Assembly: GCA_023231445.1 (NCBI GenBank)
Contig: JALNVF010000139.1
Coordinates: 1-7,731, forward strand
Length of the DNA stretch: 7,731 nucleotides
Direction of reading: 5' to 3'
Source of the DNA: Treponema sp.
GTDB lineage: Bacteria > Spirochaetota > Spirochaetia > Treponematales > Treponemataceae
The translations under genes and the position numbers were made by a program. Each line of letters begins with the position of its first letter. The first letter of the stretch is position 1. This document shows positions 1-5,341 of this stretch, piece by piece. The notes under the pieces are model-generated. The model was given only the letters and a program-made list of their open reading frames with translations. It was not told the origin of the DNA and did no database searches.

Positions 1-21
1 AGAAAGCTTGCGCCCGGTGTT

Positions 22-27
22 AAGGAG
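22..27 (+). promoter_or_regulatory. Ribosome binding site of pgk
   Basis: AAGGAG lies 9 bases before the ATG at 37 and fixes the pgk start. The 36 bases before pgk show no promoter or terminator, so the transcription start or an upstream operon partner lies outside the window. Confidence 0.85.
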
Positions 28-36
28 ATTCTCACT

Positions 37-1308
37 ATGATCAAGACTGTAAAAGACGTAGATCTTAAAGGCAAACGCATTATAATGCGTGTTGATTTCA
101 ACGTTCCGATGAAAGACGGCGTTGTCCAGGACGACACCCGCATTATGGCTGCACTGCCTACAATCAAATATATCCTCGAACAGAAACCGAGAAGCCTTGT
201 CCTTATGAGTCATCTCGGAGACCCTGCTAAAGATGTAAAAAAAGCTCAGGAGAAGGCAGAGAAAGCGGGAAAACCATTCACTGAAGCTGATAAAGAGAAA
301 TTCATCAATGGCAAAAACCGTATGAAACCGGTTGCGGAGTACCTTGAAAAAAAGCTCGGCAGCAAGGTAGTGTTTGCTCTTGATGCTCTTGGCCAGAAGG
401 CTGCGATTGATGCGCTTCCTGACGGCGGCGTTATGATGCTTGAAAATGTACGTTTCCATAAAGCGGAAACAGCTAAAACGGCCGAAGAACGCGAACCAAT
501 GGCAAAAGAACTTGCTTCTTATGGTGATATTTTTGTAAATGATGCGTTCGGAACAGCGCACCGGGATCAGGCTTCAACAGCGACAATTGCCAGATTCATG
601 AAAACTCAGCCGGTCGGTGGATTCCTTATGGAAAAAGAAGTGAAATATCTTGAGCCGATGTTGAAAGATCCTCCGAAACCGATGGTTGCTATTATCGGAG
701 GTGCAAAAGTTTCTTCAAAGATTGCTGTTCTTGAAAGTCTGCTTAAAAATGCTTCCGCACTTGTTATCGGTGGTGGTATGGCTTATACGTTCCTGAAGGC
801 ACAGGGACATAAAGTCGGTAAATCTCTTGTTGAAGATGATTTTATTGGCACAGCAAAGAAACTTCTTGCTGATGCAAAAACTAAGAATGTTAATGTTATT
901 CTTCCGGTGGATCATGTCGGAGCAGAATCTTTTGATGCGAATGCAAAAGCTGTTGCTGTAGACGGTGTTGAAATTCCGGACAATCTTATGGCTATGGATG
1001 TAGGTCCGAAGACACTTGAACTTTATGCGAAGGCGATCGGATCTGCAAAATCAGTCATCTGGAATGGTCCTGTCGGCGTGTTTGAATTCGACGCATTTGC
1101 GAAAGGAACGGAAGCTGTTGCAAAAATGGTTGCAGAAGCAACCGGCCATGGAGCCATGACGGTTGTCGGCGGAGGTGATTCTGTCGCAGCAGTTAATAAA
1201 TTCGGTCTTGCAGACAAAATGAGTCACGTTTCAACGGGCGGCGGTGCATCGCTCGAATTCCTCGAGGGAAAGACTCTGCCCGGTATTGCTATTCTTGCTG
1301 CAAAATGA
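37..1308 (+). CDS. pgk: Phosphoglycerate kinase
   Basis: Cytosolic glycolytic enzyme that transfers the phosphate of 1,3-bisphosphoglycerate to ADP, giving 3-phosphoglycerate and ATP. The 423-residue protein carries family motifs in order: RVDFNVP (18-24), SHLG (58-61), LENVRF (135-140), NDAFGTAHR (168-176), GGAKVSSK (221-228), NGPVGVFE (343-350), GGGDS (378-382) and STGGGASLEF (399-408). Substrate-site residues Asp20, Asn22, Arg35, His59, Arg139 and Arg176 are all present. Two oddities are visible: the usual SHLGRP loop reads SHLGDP, so an Asp (62) replaces the Arg that normally contacts 3-phosphoglycerate, and about 20 extra lysine-rich residues follow it (roughly 64-97). This makes the protein longer than the usual 390-400 residues. 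I recall both traits in treponemal PGKs, but that is memory rather than a search. A good ribosome binding site supports the start. tpiA follows after 127 bases with no strong terminator between, so cotranscription is likely. Confidence 0.98.
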   Translation: MIKTVKDVDLKGKRIIMRVDFNVPMKDGVVQDDTRIMAALPTIKYILEQKPRSLVLMSHLGDPAKDVKKAQEKAEKAGKPFTEADKEKFINGKNRMKPVAEYLEKKLGSKVVFALDALGQKAAIDALPDGGVMMLENVRFHKAETAKTAEEREPMAKELASYGDIFVNDAFGTAHRDQASTATIARFMKTQPVGGFLMEKEVKYLEPMLKDPPKPMVAIIGGAKVSSKIAVLESLLKNASALVIGGGMAYTFLKAQGHKVGKSLVEDDFIGTAKKLLADAKTKNVNVILPVDHVGAESFDANAKAVAVDGVEIPDNLMAMDVGPKTLELYAKAIGSAKSVIWNGPVGVFEFDAFAKGTEAVAKMVAEATGHGAMTVVGGGDSVAAVNKFGLADKMSHVSTGGGASLEFLEGKTLPGIAILAAK

Positions 1309-1337
1309 CGTACTGATTGCATCAATGCAGTCTGTGC

Positions 1338-1366
1338 TCTGCAGGTTACTTTTTACGGAATATACT
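1338..1366 (+). promoter_or_regulatory. Possible weak internal promoter for tpiA
   Basis: TATACT at 1361-1366 is a good -10 element, but the hexamer 17 bases upstream (TCTGCA, 1338-1343) matches the -35 consensus at only three positions. If used, it would give tpiA some expression independent of pgk. A chance match is quite possible. Confidence 0.22.
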
Positions 1367-1394
1367 TCGGCGATAAGTGACCTGTCCCATTCAG

Positions 1395-1412
1395 GCCGCC
1401 TTCAATGGCGGC
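1395..1412 (+). other. GC-rich hairpin between pgk and tpiA
   Basis: GCCGCC (1395-1400) and GGCGGC (1407-1412) form a perfect 6-bp stem with a six-base loop. The following ATTTCATTACTT is not a proper T run, so full termination is unlikely. The hairpin ends 12 bases before the tpiA ribosome binding site. It could be a weak attenuator, or a block to RNA decay or processing that sets the pgk:tpiA ratio. The structure is seen directly; the role is inference. Confidence 0.5.
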
Positions 1413-1424
1413 ATTTCATTACTT

Positions 1425-1429
1425 AGGAG
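1425..1429 (+). promoter_or_regulatory. Ribosome binding site of tpiA
   Basis: AGGAG ends 6 bases before the ATG at 1436. Together with the N-terminal NWKMN motif it fixes the start. Confidence 0.85.
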
Positions 1430-1435
1430 ATTACT

Positions 1436-2182
1436 ATGCGCACACATTATATTGCGGGAAACTGGAAAATGAATACAAGCAGGGCTGAGGCTGTAAAACT
1501 GGCTCAGGACCTGGTAAAAGAGCTGAAAGGAAAAAACAACAAGTACATGATAGCACCTCCCTTCGTTTATCTTGATGCAGTTTCACAGATTGTGAAGGGA
1601 AGTAATGTTATTCTCGGTGCGCAGGATGTAGCAGCGACAGACAACGGTGCACACACAGGAGAAGTTTCTGCTGCTATGCTTAAGGATATCGGCGTAAAAA
1701 CTGTTGTTATCGGTCACAGCGAACGACGTCATGAAATTGGTGAAAGTGACATGCTGATCAATGCAAAAGTTCTCAAAGCTCTGAACAGCGGACTTGATGT
1801 TGTTCTCTGTATCGGAGAACTGCTTGCAGAGCGTGAGGCAGGAAAGGCGGAACAAGTCTGTGCATTTCAGCTCGATGCAGATCTTTCCGGTGTAACGATG
1901 GAACAGATGTCCCGCGTAACAATAGCATACGAACCGGTCTGGGCTATCGGTACCGGAAAAACTGCAACACCGCAGGATGCAGAAGAAATACATGCGTTTA
2001 TACGCAGTCATATTGCAAAGCTTTACAGTCAGCAGACAGCAGATGAAGTAATCATACAGTATGGCGGTTCAATGAAGGCATCAAATGCTGCAGAACTTCT
2101 TGCAGAGAAGGATATTGACGGAGGTCTCATCGGTGGGGCTTCTCTTAAAGCGGAAACTTTCATACCGATCTGCGTATTGTAA
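1436..2182 (+). CDS. tpiA: Triosephosphate isomerase
   Basis: Cytosolic TIM-barrel enzyme that interconverts dihydroxyacetone phosphate and glyceraldehyde 3-phosphate in glycolysis and gluconeogenesis. The 248-residue length is standard. All catalytic elements are visible: Asn9 and Lys11 in GNWKMN, the electrophile His94 in IGHSERR (92-98), the catalytic base Glu166 in the signature AYEPVWAIGTGKT (164-176), which includes the flexible loop 6, the YGGS phosphate loop (209-212) and GGLIGGAS (229-236). The protein appears complete and active. It lies 127 bases behind pgk on the same strand and is followed within 25 bases by a strong terminator, so pgk-tpiA probably forms a short unit ending here. 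In Treponema pallidum the same two genes are, as I recall, also adjacent. Confidence 0.98.
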   Translation: MRTHYIAGNWKMNTSRAEAVKLAQDLVKELKGKNNKYMIAPPFVYLDAVSQIVKGSNVILGAQDVAATDNGAHTGEVSAAMLKDIGVKTVVIGHSERRHEIGESDMLINAKVLKALNSGLDVVLCIGELLAEREAGKAEQVCAFQLDADLSGVTMEQMSRVTIAYEPVWAIGTGKTATPQDAEEIHAFIRSHIAKLYSQQTADEVIIQYGGSMKASNAAELLAEKDIDGGLIGGASLKAETFIPICVL

Positions 2183-2206
2183 TTTTTTATAATTGAAAAA
2201 AATGTG

Positions 2207-2243
2207 CGGGAAGAGAATCGTAGTTTTCTCTTCCCGTTTTTTT
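2207..2243 (+). terminator. Strong intrinsic terminator, probably bidirectional
   Basis: An 11-bp perfect stem (2207-2217 with 2226-2236, starting CGGGAAGAG), an 8-base loop and seven T (2237-2243) form a textbook terminator for pgk-tpiA. On the minus strand the same stem is followed by CACA and then seven T (complement of A 2196-2202), so it can also end transcription of the converging HAD phosphatase gene. Confidence 0.93.
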
Positions 2244-2280
2244 AGTATATGATATGCTGATTTTCAGAATACCATCATCA

Positions 2281-2931
2281 TTACCGGAAAATCAAAGGTA
2301 TTTCATCAAGAGATGCACACAACTTCCAGAGTATATGTTTTATTTCATCTGTCGGAGCAATTTTATCAGGAACCATGACGCATTTTAACCCAGCGCGGTA
2401 TGCACTGTGTATACCATTCGGACTATCCTCGATTGCAGCACATTGTGCAGGTTTCAATCTAAGTGATGAACATGCGATAGCATAAATTTCCGGGTCAGGC
2501 TTGGAGTGCTCTACCATGTCTCCTGTCGTAATTGATTCAAACCATTTTAAAAGCCCTGTATTTTCCATCTGGCGGCGTACGGTTTCGCCTCGTGTCGATG
2601 ATGCAAGTGCAAGTCTGTATCCCGTGTGTGCAAGGTATTCAAGCGCATGAACAGCACCTTTCATTACAGGAATACCTTCTTTTGTTTCTATTTCATGAAA
2701 GAGAACTGAGGTTTTGTCCATAAACGCCTGTACGTCGAATTCTTTCCCGTATTTGTTCTTGAGAATTATACGTGTATCGTTTTTATTGCATCCGCGGCAT
2801 GCATTGATGACATCGTTTATATCTTTAAGTCCGAGTTCTCTGCCTGCGGTTTCCCATGTACGGTCACAGATTGTTTCCGTATCAAGCAGGACTCCGTCCA
2901 TGTCAAAAATTACTGCTTTTATTGCTTCCAT
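2281..2931 (-). CDS. HAD-superfamily phosphatase, beta-phosphoglucomutase-like subfamily
   Basis: Cytosolic haloacid-dehalogenase-fold hydrolase. From the ATG at 2931 the protein is 216 residues and starts directly with the HAD core. Motif I is FDMDGVLLDTE, with nucleophile Asp10 and acid/base Asp12. Motif II is the Ser in ASST (Ser111), motif III is Lys144 in SKPDPE, and motif IV is Glu168-Asp169 in IEDSPNG. A helical cap (about 18-85) lies between motifs I and II, as in subfamily IA. All catalytic residues are present. The substrate cannot be read from the sequence: sugar phosphates, phosphoglycolate or a phosphomutase role are all possible, so I give no symbol. The frame opens 22 codons earlier (2997), but that extension overlaps the promoter of the divergent gene and its first codons are atypical, so the inner start is preferred. 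The ribosome binding site is weak at either start. I see no convincing promoter. Confidence 0.9.
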   Translation of the reverse strand: MEAIKAVIFDMDGVLLDTETICDRTWETAGRELGLKDINDVINACRGCNKNDTRIILKNKYGKEFDVQAFMDKTSVLFHEIETKEGIPVMKGAVHALEYLAHTGYRLALASSTRGETVRRQMENTGLLKWFESITTGDMVEHSKPDPEIYAIACSSLRLKPAQCAAIEDSPNGIHSAYRAGLKCVMVPDKIAPTDEIKHILWKLCASLDEIPLIFR

Positions 2932-2957
2932 TGGAAGAATACTACCACAAATTCGTA

Positions 2958-2985
2958 TTGATAAAAATATATTCTGCGCTATAAT
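2958..2985 (+). promoter_or_regulatory. Sigma-70-type promoter of the flavin reductase gene
   Basis: TTGATA (2958-2963), a 16-base spacer and a perfect TATAAT (2980-2985). Transcription would start near 2992 and give a leader of about 30 bases. The promoter lies within the upstream extension of the divergent HAD frame, which supports the shorter HAD start. Confidence 0.75.
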
Positions 2986-3005
2986 TTTAATCATCATTCA
3001 TGTAC

Positions 3006-3012
3006 GGGAGGA
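3006..3012 (+). promoter_or_regulatory. Ribosome binding site of the flavin reductase gene
   Basis: GGGAGGA, with its last base 9 bases before the ATG at 3022. It is strong and clearly selects this start. Confidence 0.85.
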
Positions 3013-3021
3013 TAATAAATT

Positions 3022-3477
3022 ATGCAAAGTGGATTTCAGACTGACGACCTCACGGACGCATATAAGCTGGTGGTGCCGCCTGTTCTTATTGCAACAAAAG
3101 GAGATATGGAAAAACTTTACGATATTACACCTATCGGCTGGATCATGCCGATGGATTATGAACCTGTAACAAAAGTGATTTTTTCCTGTGATCCTGCTCA
3201 TCAATGTGATGTAAACATAAAAAGATCAAGAGAATTTGCGGTTTGCCTGCCGCTTGATATAAATGATCCTGTCATAGAAAAATGCGGTTCTGTTTCCTCG
3301 GCTGATATAGACAAATTTGCACGGTTTGGTATTACCGGGAAAAAGGCTGAAAAAACCGACCTCATGATTCCCGTTGAACTTGTATCATCATGGATTGAAT
3401 GCAGACTTGTACGGGTAATCAGAGAAGGCTCTGTCGATTTATTTATAGGAGAAGCTGCTGCTGCCTTTAAAAAGTAG
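3022..3477 (+). CDS. Flavin reductase-like (FMN-binding split-barrel) protein
   Basis: The 151-residue soluble protein resembles the flavin reductase/flavoredoxin domain family. PPVLIAT (19-25) followed by ITPIGWIMPMDYEPV (35-49) matches the usual start of the FMN-binding barrel (a P-I-x-W-x-M-P motif and then Y/D-P-P). NIKRSREFAVCLP (65-77) corresponds to the conserved stretch where a Glu/Phe-x-V-N/C-x-P segment follows a helix. Members bind FMN and either reduce flavins with NAD(P)H or act as small flavoprotein electron carriers. This protein is shorter than typical members (about 180-200 residues) and has five Cys (56, 62, 75, 88, 127). It has its own promoter and ribosome binding site and ends 2 bases from the converging ArsR gene. 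Its position two genes from superoxide reductase makes a redox role plausible, but no partner is shown. Identification rests on motifs recalled by eye. Confidence 0.82.
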   Translation: MQSGFQTDDLTDAYKLVVPPVLIATKGDMEKLYDITPIGWIMPMDYEPVTKVIFSCDPAHQCDVNIKRSREFAVCLPLDINDPVIEKCGSVSSADIDKFARFGITGKKAEKTDLMIPVELVSSWIECRLVRVIREGSVDLFIGEAAAAFKK

Positions 3478-3479
3478 TT

Positions 3480-3821
3480 TCAGTTCAAAGGTGCCTGTGC
3501 AGAAAGCAGACGCTCCACTGCATTTACAAATTCTCTAAGCTCTTCAAGTTTTCTGCGCAAATCAACATAATAATAATTTTTTGTACCATTCCGGTACGAT
3601 TCAATAAGGCCGCTTTCCTTTAAAACTTTCAGGTGATGTGATATTGCCGGTCGGGATAATCTTGTCTTTGAAGTAAGACTGGAAACATTTACTCCTTCAC
3701 CGCCGGCTTCAGCCATATTCATGAACAATTTTTGACGAACTTCGTCGCCCATAGCAGTAAAAAAAGGCCCGCATTTTTCAAGTAGCGTTTTTGTGTCGTC
3801 GACATCTTCATTTTCTGCCAT
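3480..3821 (-). CDS. ArsR-family winged-helix transcriptional regulator
   Basis: A 113-residue dimeric-type repressor. The region 45-73 (NVSSLTSKTRLSRPAISHHL and onward) is the helix-turn-helix with recognition helix SRPAISHHLKVLKESG (56-71). Residues 74-87 (ESYRNGTKNYYYV) form the beta wing, and the last 25 residues make the dimerisation helix. None of the known metal sites can be seen: there is no CxC in the alpha-3 position and no His/Asp ligands in the last helix. The only Cys is Cys17, so a two-Cys sulfur or redox switch within one chain is also absent. The inducer is therefore unknown. GAAGGA lies 6 bases before the start. The gene has its own consensus-like promoter with an 18-bp palindrome at the predicted transcription start, the usual arrangement for autorepression. 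Superoxide reductase lies 91 bases upstream on the same strand, with no terminator between them. Confidence 0.93.
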   Translation of the reverse strand: MAENEDVDDTKTLLEKCGPFFTAMGDEVRQKLFMNMAEAGGEGVNVSSLTSKTRLSRPAISHHLKVLKESGLIESYRNGTKNYYYVDLRRKLEELREFVNAVERLLSAQAPLN

Positions 3822-3827
3822 ATTATT

Positions 3828-3833
3828 TCCTTC
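3828..3833 (-). promoter_or_regulatory. Ribosome binding site of the ArsR gene
   Basis: GAAGGA on the minus strand, 6 bases before the ATG at 3821. Confidence 0.8.
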
Positions 3834-3839
3834 TTTTAT

Positions 3840-3857
3840 GGTTTATATACATAAACC
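3840..3857. promoter_or_regulatory. Candidate ArsR operator (18-bp palindrome)
   Basis: GGTTTAT (3840-3846), ATAC and ATAAACC (3851-3857) form a perfect 7-bp inverted repeat. It sits immediately downstream of the -10 of the ArsR promoter, covering roughly +2 to +19 of the predicted transcript, where a bound repressor would block initiation or escape. Size and symmetry suit an ArsR dimer. Binding is inferred. Confidence 0.65.
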
Positions 3858-3865
3858 GTTGAAAA

Positions 3866-3894
3866 AGTATAATAACAGGCAGAAAATATGTCAA
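3866..3894 (-). promoter_or_regulatory. Promoter of the ArsR gene
   Basis: On the minus strand, a perfect TTGACA (3894-3889), a 17-base spacer and TATACT (3871-3866). Transcription would begin near 3859, giving a leader of about 38 bases that contains the palindrome and the ribosome binding site. This is one of the two strongest promoters by eye in the window. Confidence 0.82.
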
Positions 3895-3912
3895 GGAATT
3901 ATGTACTTTCCT

Positions 3913-4305
3913 TTATGCTTCAGTCTTCCATAATCCATGTTTATTGCAGTACGCATAAGCCGCAACGAGTTTATCGCCGTCTGCAAGAGCAAATACTGCT
4001 TCCGGTTTATCACCGGGATTAAGAACTTTCCGCTGTCCGCCATGTACTGTATGGAGATAAATCCACTGTATATAATGTTCGGGTTCCATCGGATGTGCGA
4101 CACTGCCGACTGCAACATGAACTTCATTTCCTTTTAGGGTAATGACAGGTACATGCTTTTCTTTAGCTGCATCAGTTGTGTTGGCAACAAGCTCCGTCAT
4201 TTTGTCTCCGCAGCAGACTGGTACTGCTCCTGAATCATAAATCATGCCGATAATGTTTCCACAGTGTTTGCAGATGTAAAACTTTACTTTAATCTCCTGA
4301 GCCAT
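3913..4305 (-). CDS. dfx: Desulfoferrodoxin (two-iron superoxide reductase)
   Basis: Cytosolic non-haem iron enzyme of anaerobes that reduces superoxide to hydrogen peroxide without making oxygen. From the ATG at 4305 it has 130 residues, the usual size. The N-terminal desulforedoxin-like domain has all four rubredoxin-type iron ligands: Cys12 and Cys15 in ICKHC, and Cys31-Cys32 in VCCGDKM. The catalytic domain has the full His4Cys set: His51 (in EKHVP, with the adjacent conserved Glu49 and Lys50), His71, His77, Cys120 and His123 (CNKHG). Both iron centres should therefore form, unlike the one-iron neelaredoxin of T. pallidum, which, as I recall, lacks the Cys4 centre. The frame opens 23 codons earlier (4374), but GGAGG 5 bases before 4305 and the family N-terminus choose the inner start. 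Electrons normally come from rubredoxin or a similar carrier; no rubredoxin is in the window. ArsR lies downstream on the same strand. Confidence 0.96.
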   Translation of the reverse strand: MAQEIKVKFYICKHCGNIIGMIYDSGAVPVCCGDKMTELVANTTDAAKEKHVPVITLKGNEVHVAVGSVAHPMEPEHYIQWIYLHTVHGGQRKVLNPGDKPEAVFALADGDKLVAAYAYCNKHGLWKTEA

Positions 4306-4310
4306 AAAAA

Positions 4311-4315
4311 CCTCC
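4311..4315 (-). promoter_or_regulatory. Ribosome binding site of dfx
   Basis: GGAGG on the minus strand, 5 bases before the ATG at 4305. It decides this start over the in-frame ATG at 4374. Confidence 0.88.
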
Positions 4316-4323
4316 ATATATGT

Positions 4324-4342
4324 GATATACTTTAAATATATC
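4324..4342. promoter_or_regulatory. Inverted repeat over the dfx promoter, candidate operator
   Basis: GATATA (4324-4329) and TATATC (4337-4342) form a perfect 6-bp inverted repeat with a 7-base centre. It covers the predicted -10 and transcription start of dfx. It differs from the palindrome before the ArsR gene, so another regulator (for example a peroxide or oxygen sensor) would be expected. AT-rich DNA gives such repeats easily by chance. Confidence 0.35.
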
Positions 4343-4362
4343 TCAGAATCAGAAAATAGCAA
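4335..4362 (-). promoter_or_regulatory. Candidate promoter of dfx
   Basis: On the minus strand, TTGCTA (4362-4357), a 16-base spacer and TATATT (4340-4335), with transcription predicted from about 4328 and a leader near 23 bases. The fit is moderate. Confidence 0.55.
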
Positions 4363-4373
4363 GGATAAAATCA

Positions 4374-4402
4374 TTGACTGAAGAACAGAATTAAGTTAGA
4401 TT
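4374..4402 (+). promoter_or_regulatory. Candidate promoter of the secreted esterase gene
   Basis: TTGACT (4374-4379), a 17-base spacer and TAGATT (4397-4402). Transcription would start near 4409, only about 10 bases before the ATG. A perfect TATAAT at 4413-4418 directly abuts the ATG, but its -35 partner is poor and its start point would fall inside the gene. The -35 elements of this promoter and of dfx lie 11 bases apart, back to back. Confidence 0.5.
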
Positions 4403-4418
4403 TTTCATACGTTATAAT

Positions 4419-5300
4419 ATGATGATTTTAAAATATAGTCGTATACCTCTGATAATTTCCATTCTTTTCTTTTTTGCAGTGCAGCATTCTTTTGCAGAAG
4501 AATGCATTATTGATCTTTGGAAAGGGGTAAAAGGAATGCGAAAAGCGGATTCTGTCATGTTTATGACAAAACCAAAAAACGCAAACGGAACGGCTGTAAT
4601 TATATGTCCGGGAGGAAGTTACCATCATCTGGGAATGTTTAACGAGGGACATTGTGCGGCGAAATGGTTTAATACCCTTGGTGTGACGACGTTCGTCCTG
4701 CGCTACCGTGTAGCCGAAAGCGGATTTCATTTTCCATGTCAGCTTCAGGATATACAGCGCGCTGTCGCGCTTGTACGTGAAAATGCCGGCAGGTATGGCA
4801 TAGATACGCATAAGATAGGTACGATTGGTTTTTCTGCAGGGGGGCATCTTGTTACAATGGCAGGTGCATTCGCCGGTACGGATAATGAGCTTGAAAAACT
4901 TGGTATTCATACATCAGTAAGTCTCCGTCCTGATTTTGTTATATCTGTTTATCCCGTTGTTTCAATGCGTGACGATATAGCAAACAAGTGGTCCCGTAGA
5001 AGCCTGCTAGGTTCTGATATGTCTGAAGAGCGGAAGGAAAAATTCTCTATGGAAAAGCAGATCCCTGAGAATATGCCGCCGACTTATCTGGCAGCCTGCC
5101 GTGATGACCCTGTCGTTATGTTTGAAAATAGTGTACTTCTCGACAGAGCTCTTACCGAAAAAAATATTCCTCATCGTTTTGCAGTTTATAACACGGGCGG
5201 CCACGGATTCGGCATGCTGAATAACGCGTTTATGAAAAAGTACCATTGGAATAAAGATCTGGAACAATGGCTTAAAGAATATGAATTTCTGCCGGAATAG
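4419..5300 (+). CDS. Secreted alpha/beta hydrolase, BD-FAE / acetyl-xylan-esterase-like
   Basis: The 293-residue protein begins with a signal peptide: Lys5 and Arg8, a hydrophobic core (about 9-21) and a likely cleavage after SFA (26/27), so it should be periplasmic or exported. The mature part is an alpha/beta hydrolase. CPGGSY (63-68) supplies the oxyanion hole, GFSAGG (137-142) holds the nucleophile Ser139, Asp229 or Asp230 (RDDPVV) is the likely acid, and His262 in GGHGFG (260-265) is the base. RPDFVISVYPVVSM (170-183) and the closing EQWLKE match the group often annotated as esterases or 'xylanase B-like' in gut polysaccharide degraders. The likely role is removing acetyl or feruloyl esters from plant polysaccharide; the substrate is unproven. 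The ATG (4419, with a second at 4422) has no ribosome binding site. No other carbohydrate enzyme lies in the window. Confidence 0.88.
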   Translation: MMILKYSRIPLIISILFFFAVQHSFAEECIIDLWKGVKGMRKADSVMFMTKPKNANGTAVIICPGGSYHHLGMFNEGHCAAKWFNTLGVTTFVLRYRVAESGFHFPCQLQDIQRAVALVRENAGRYGIDTHKIGTIGFSAGGHLVTMAGAFAGTDNELEKLGIHTSVSLRPDFVISVYPVVSMRDDIANKWSRRSLLGSDMSEERKEKFSMEKQIPENMPPTYLAACRDDPVVMFENSVLLDRALTEKNIPHRFAVYNTGGHGFGMLNNAFMKKYHWNKDLEQWLKEYEFLPE

Positions 5301-5314
5301 TTTTTTGTTTTTTT
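5285..5314 (+). terminator. Possible weak terminator of the esterase gene
   Basis: A 5-bp stem with one G-T pair (5285-5289 with 5294-5298, loop TGCC) overlaps the stop codon and is followed 2 bases later by 13 T in 14 bases (5301-5314). The T tract is striking but the stem is weak, so termination may be partial. Confidence 0.35.
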
Positions 5315-5341
5315 CTCTCGGATAAAAAATGTACTGTCTGC

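Noticed and set aside
1583..2011. Open reading frame of 142 codons on the minus strand inside tpiA
   Set aside because: It lies fully antisense to a clearly functional tpiA, has no family motif or ribosome binding site, and is rich in Cys and Phe as expected from reverse-strand translation.
2714..3169. Plus-strand frame of 151 codons crossing the HAD/flavin reductase junction
   Set aside because: It overlaps two well-supported genes and their promoter region and shows no recognisable domain.
3480..3821. Classical arsenic- or metal-sensing ArsR/SmtB repressor
   Set aside because: No CxC in the alpha-3 region, no His/Asp ligand set in the last helix, and no arsenic or metal transport gene nearby.
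4413..4418. Perfect TATAAT directly before the esterase ATG as its -10 box
   Set aside because: The matching -35 position is poor (TTAAGT) and transcription would start after the ATG. TTGACT-N17-TAGATT just upstream fits better, though I cannot exclude it.
4497..4508. Lipoprotein modification of the esterase at Cys29
   Set aside because: The residues before Cys29 (FAEE) do not make a lipobox, even a relaxed spirochaetal one; a normal signal peptidase cut after SFA fits better.
4428..4910. Minus-strand frame of 160 codons inside the esterase gene
   Set aside because: It is antisense to a protein with an intact signal peptide and catalytic triad, and it has no motif of its own.
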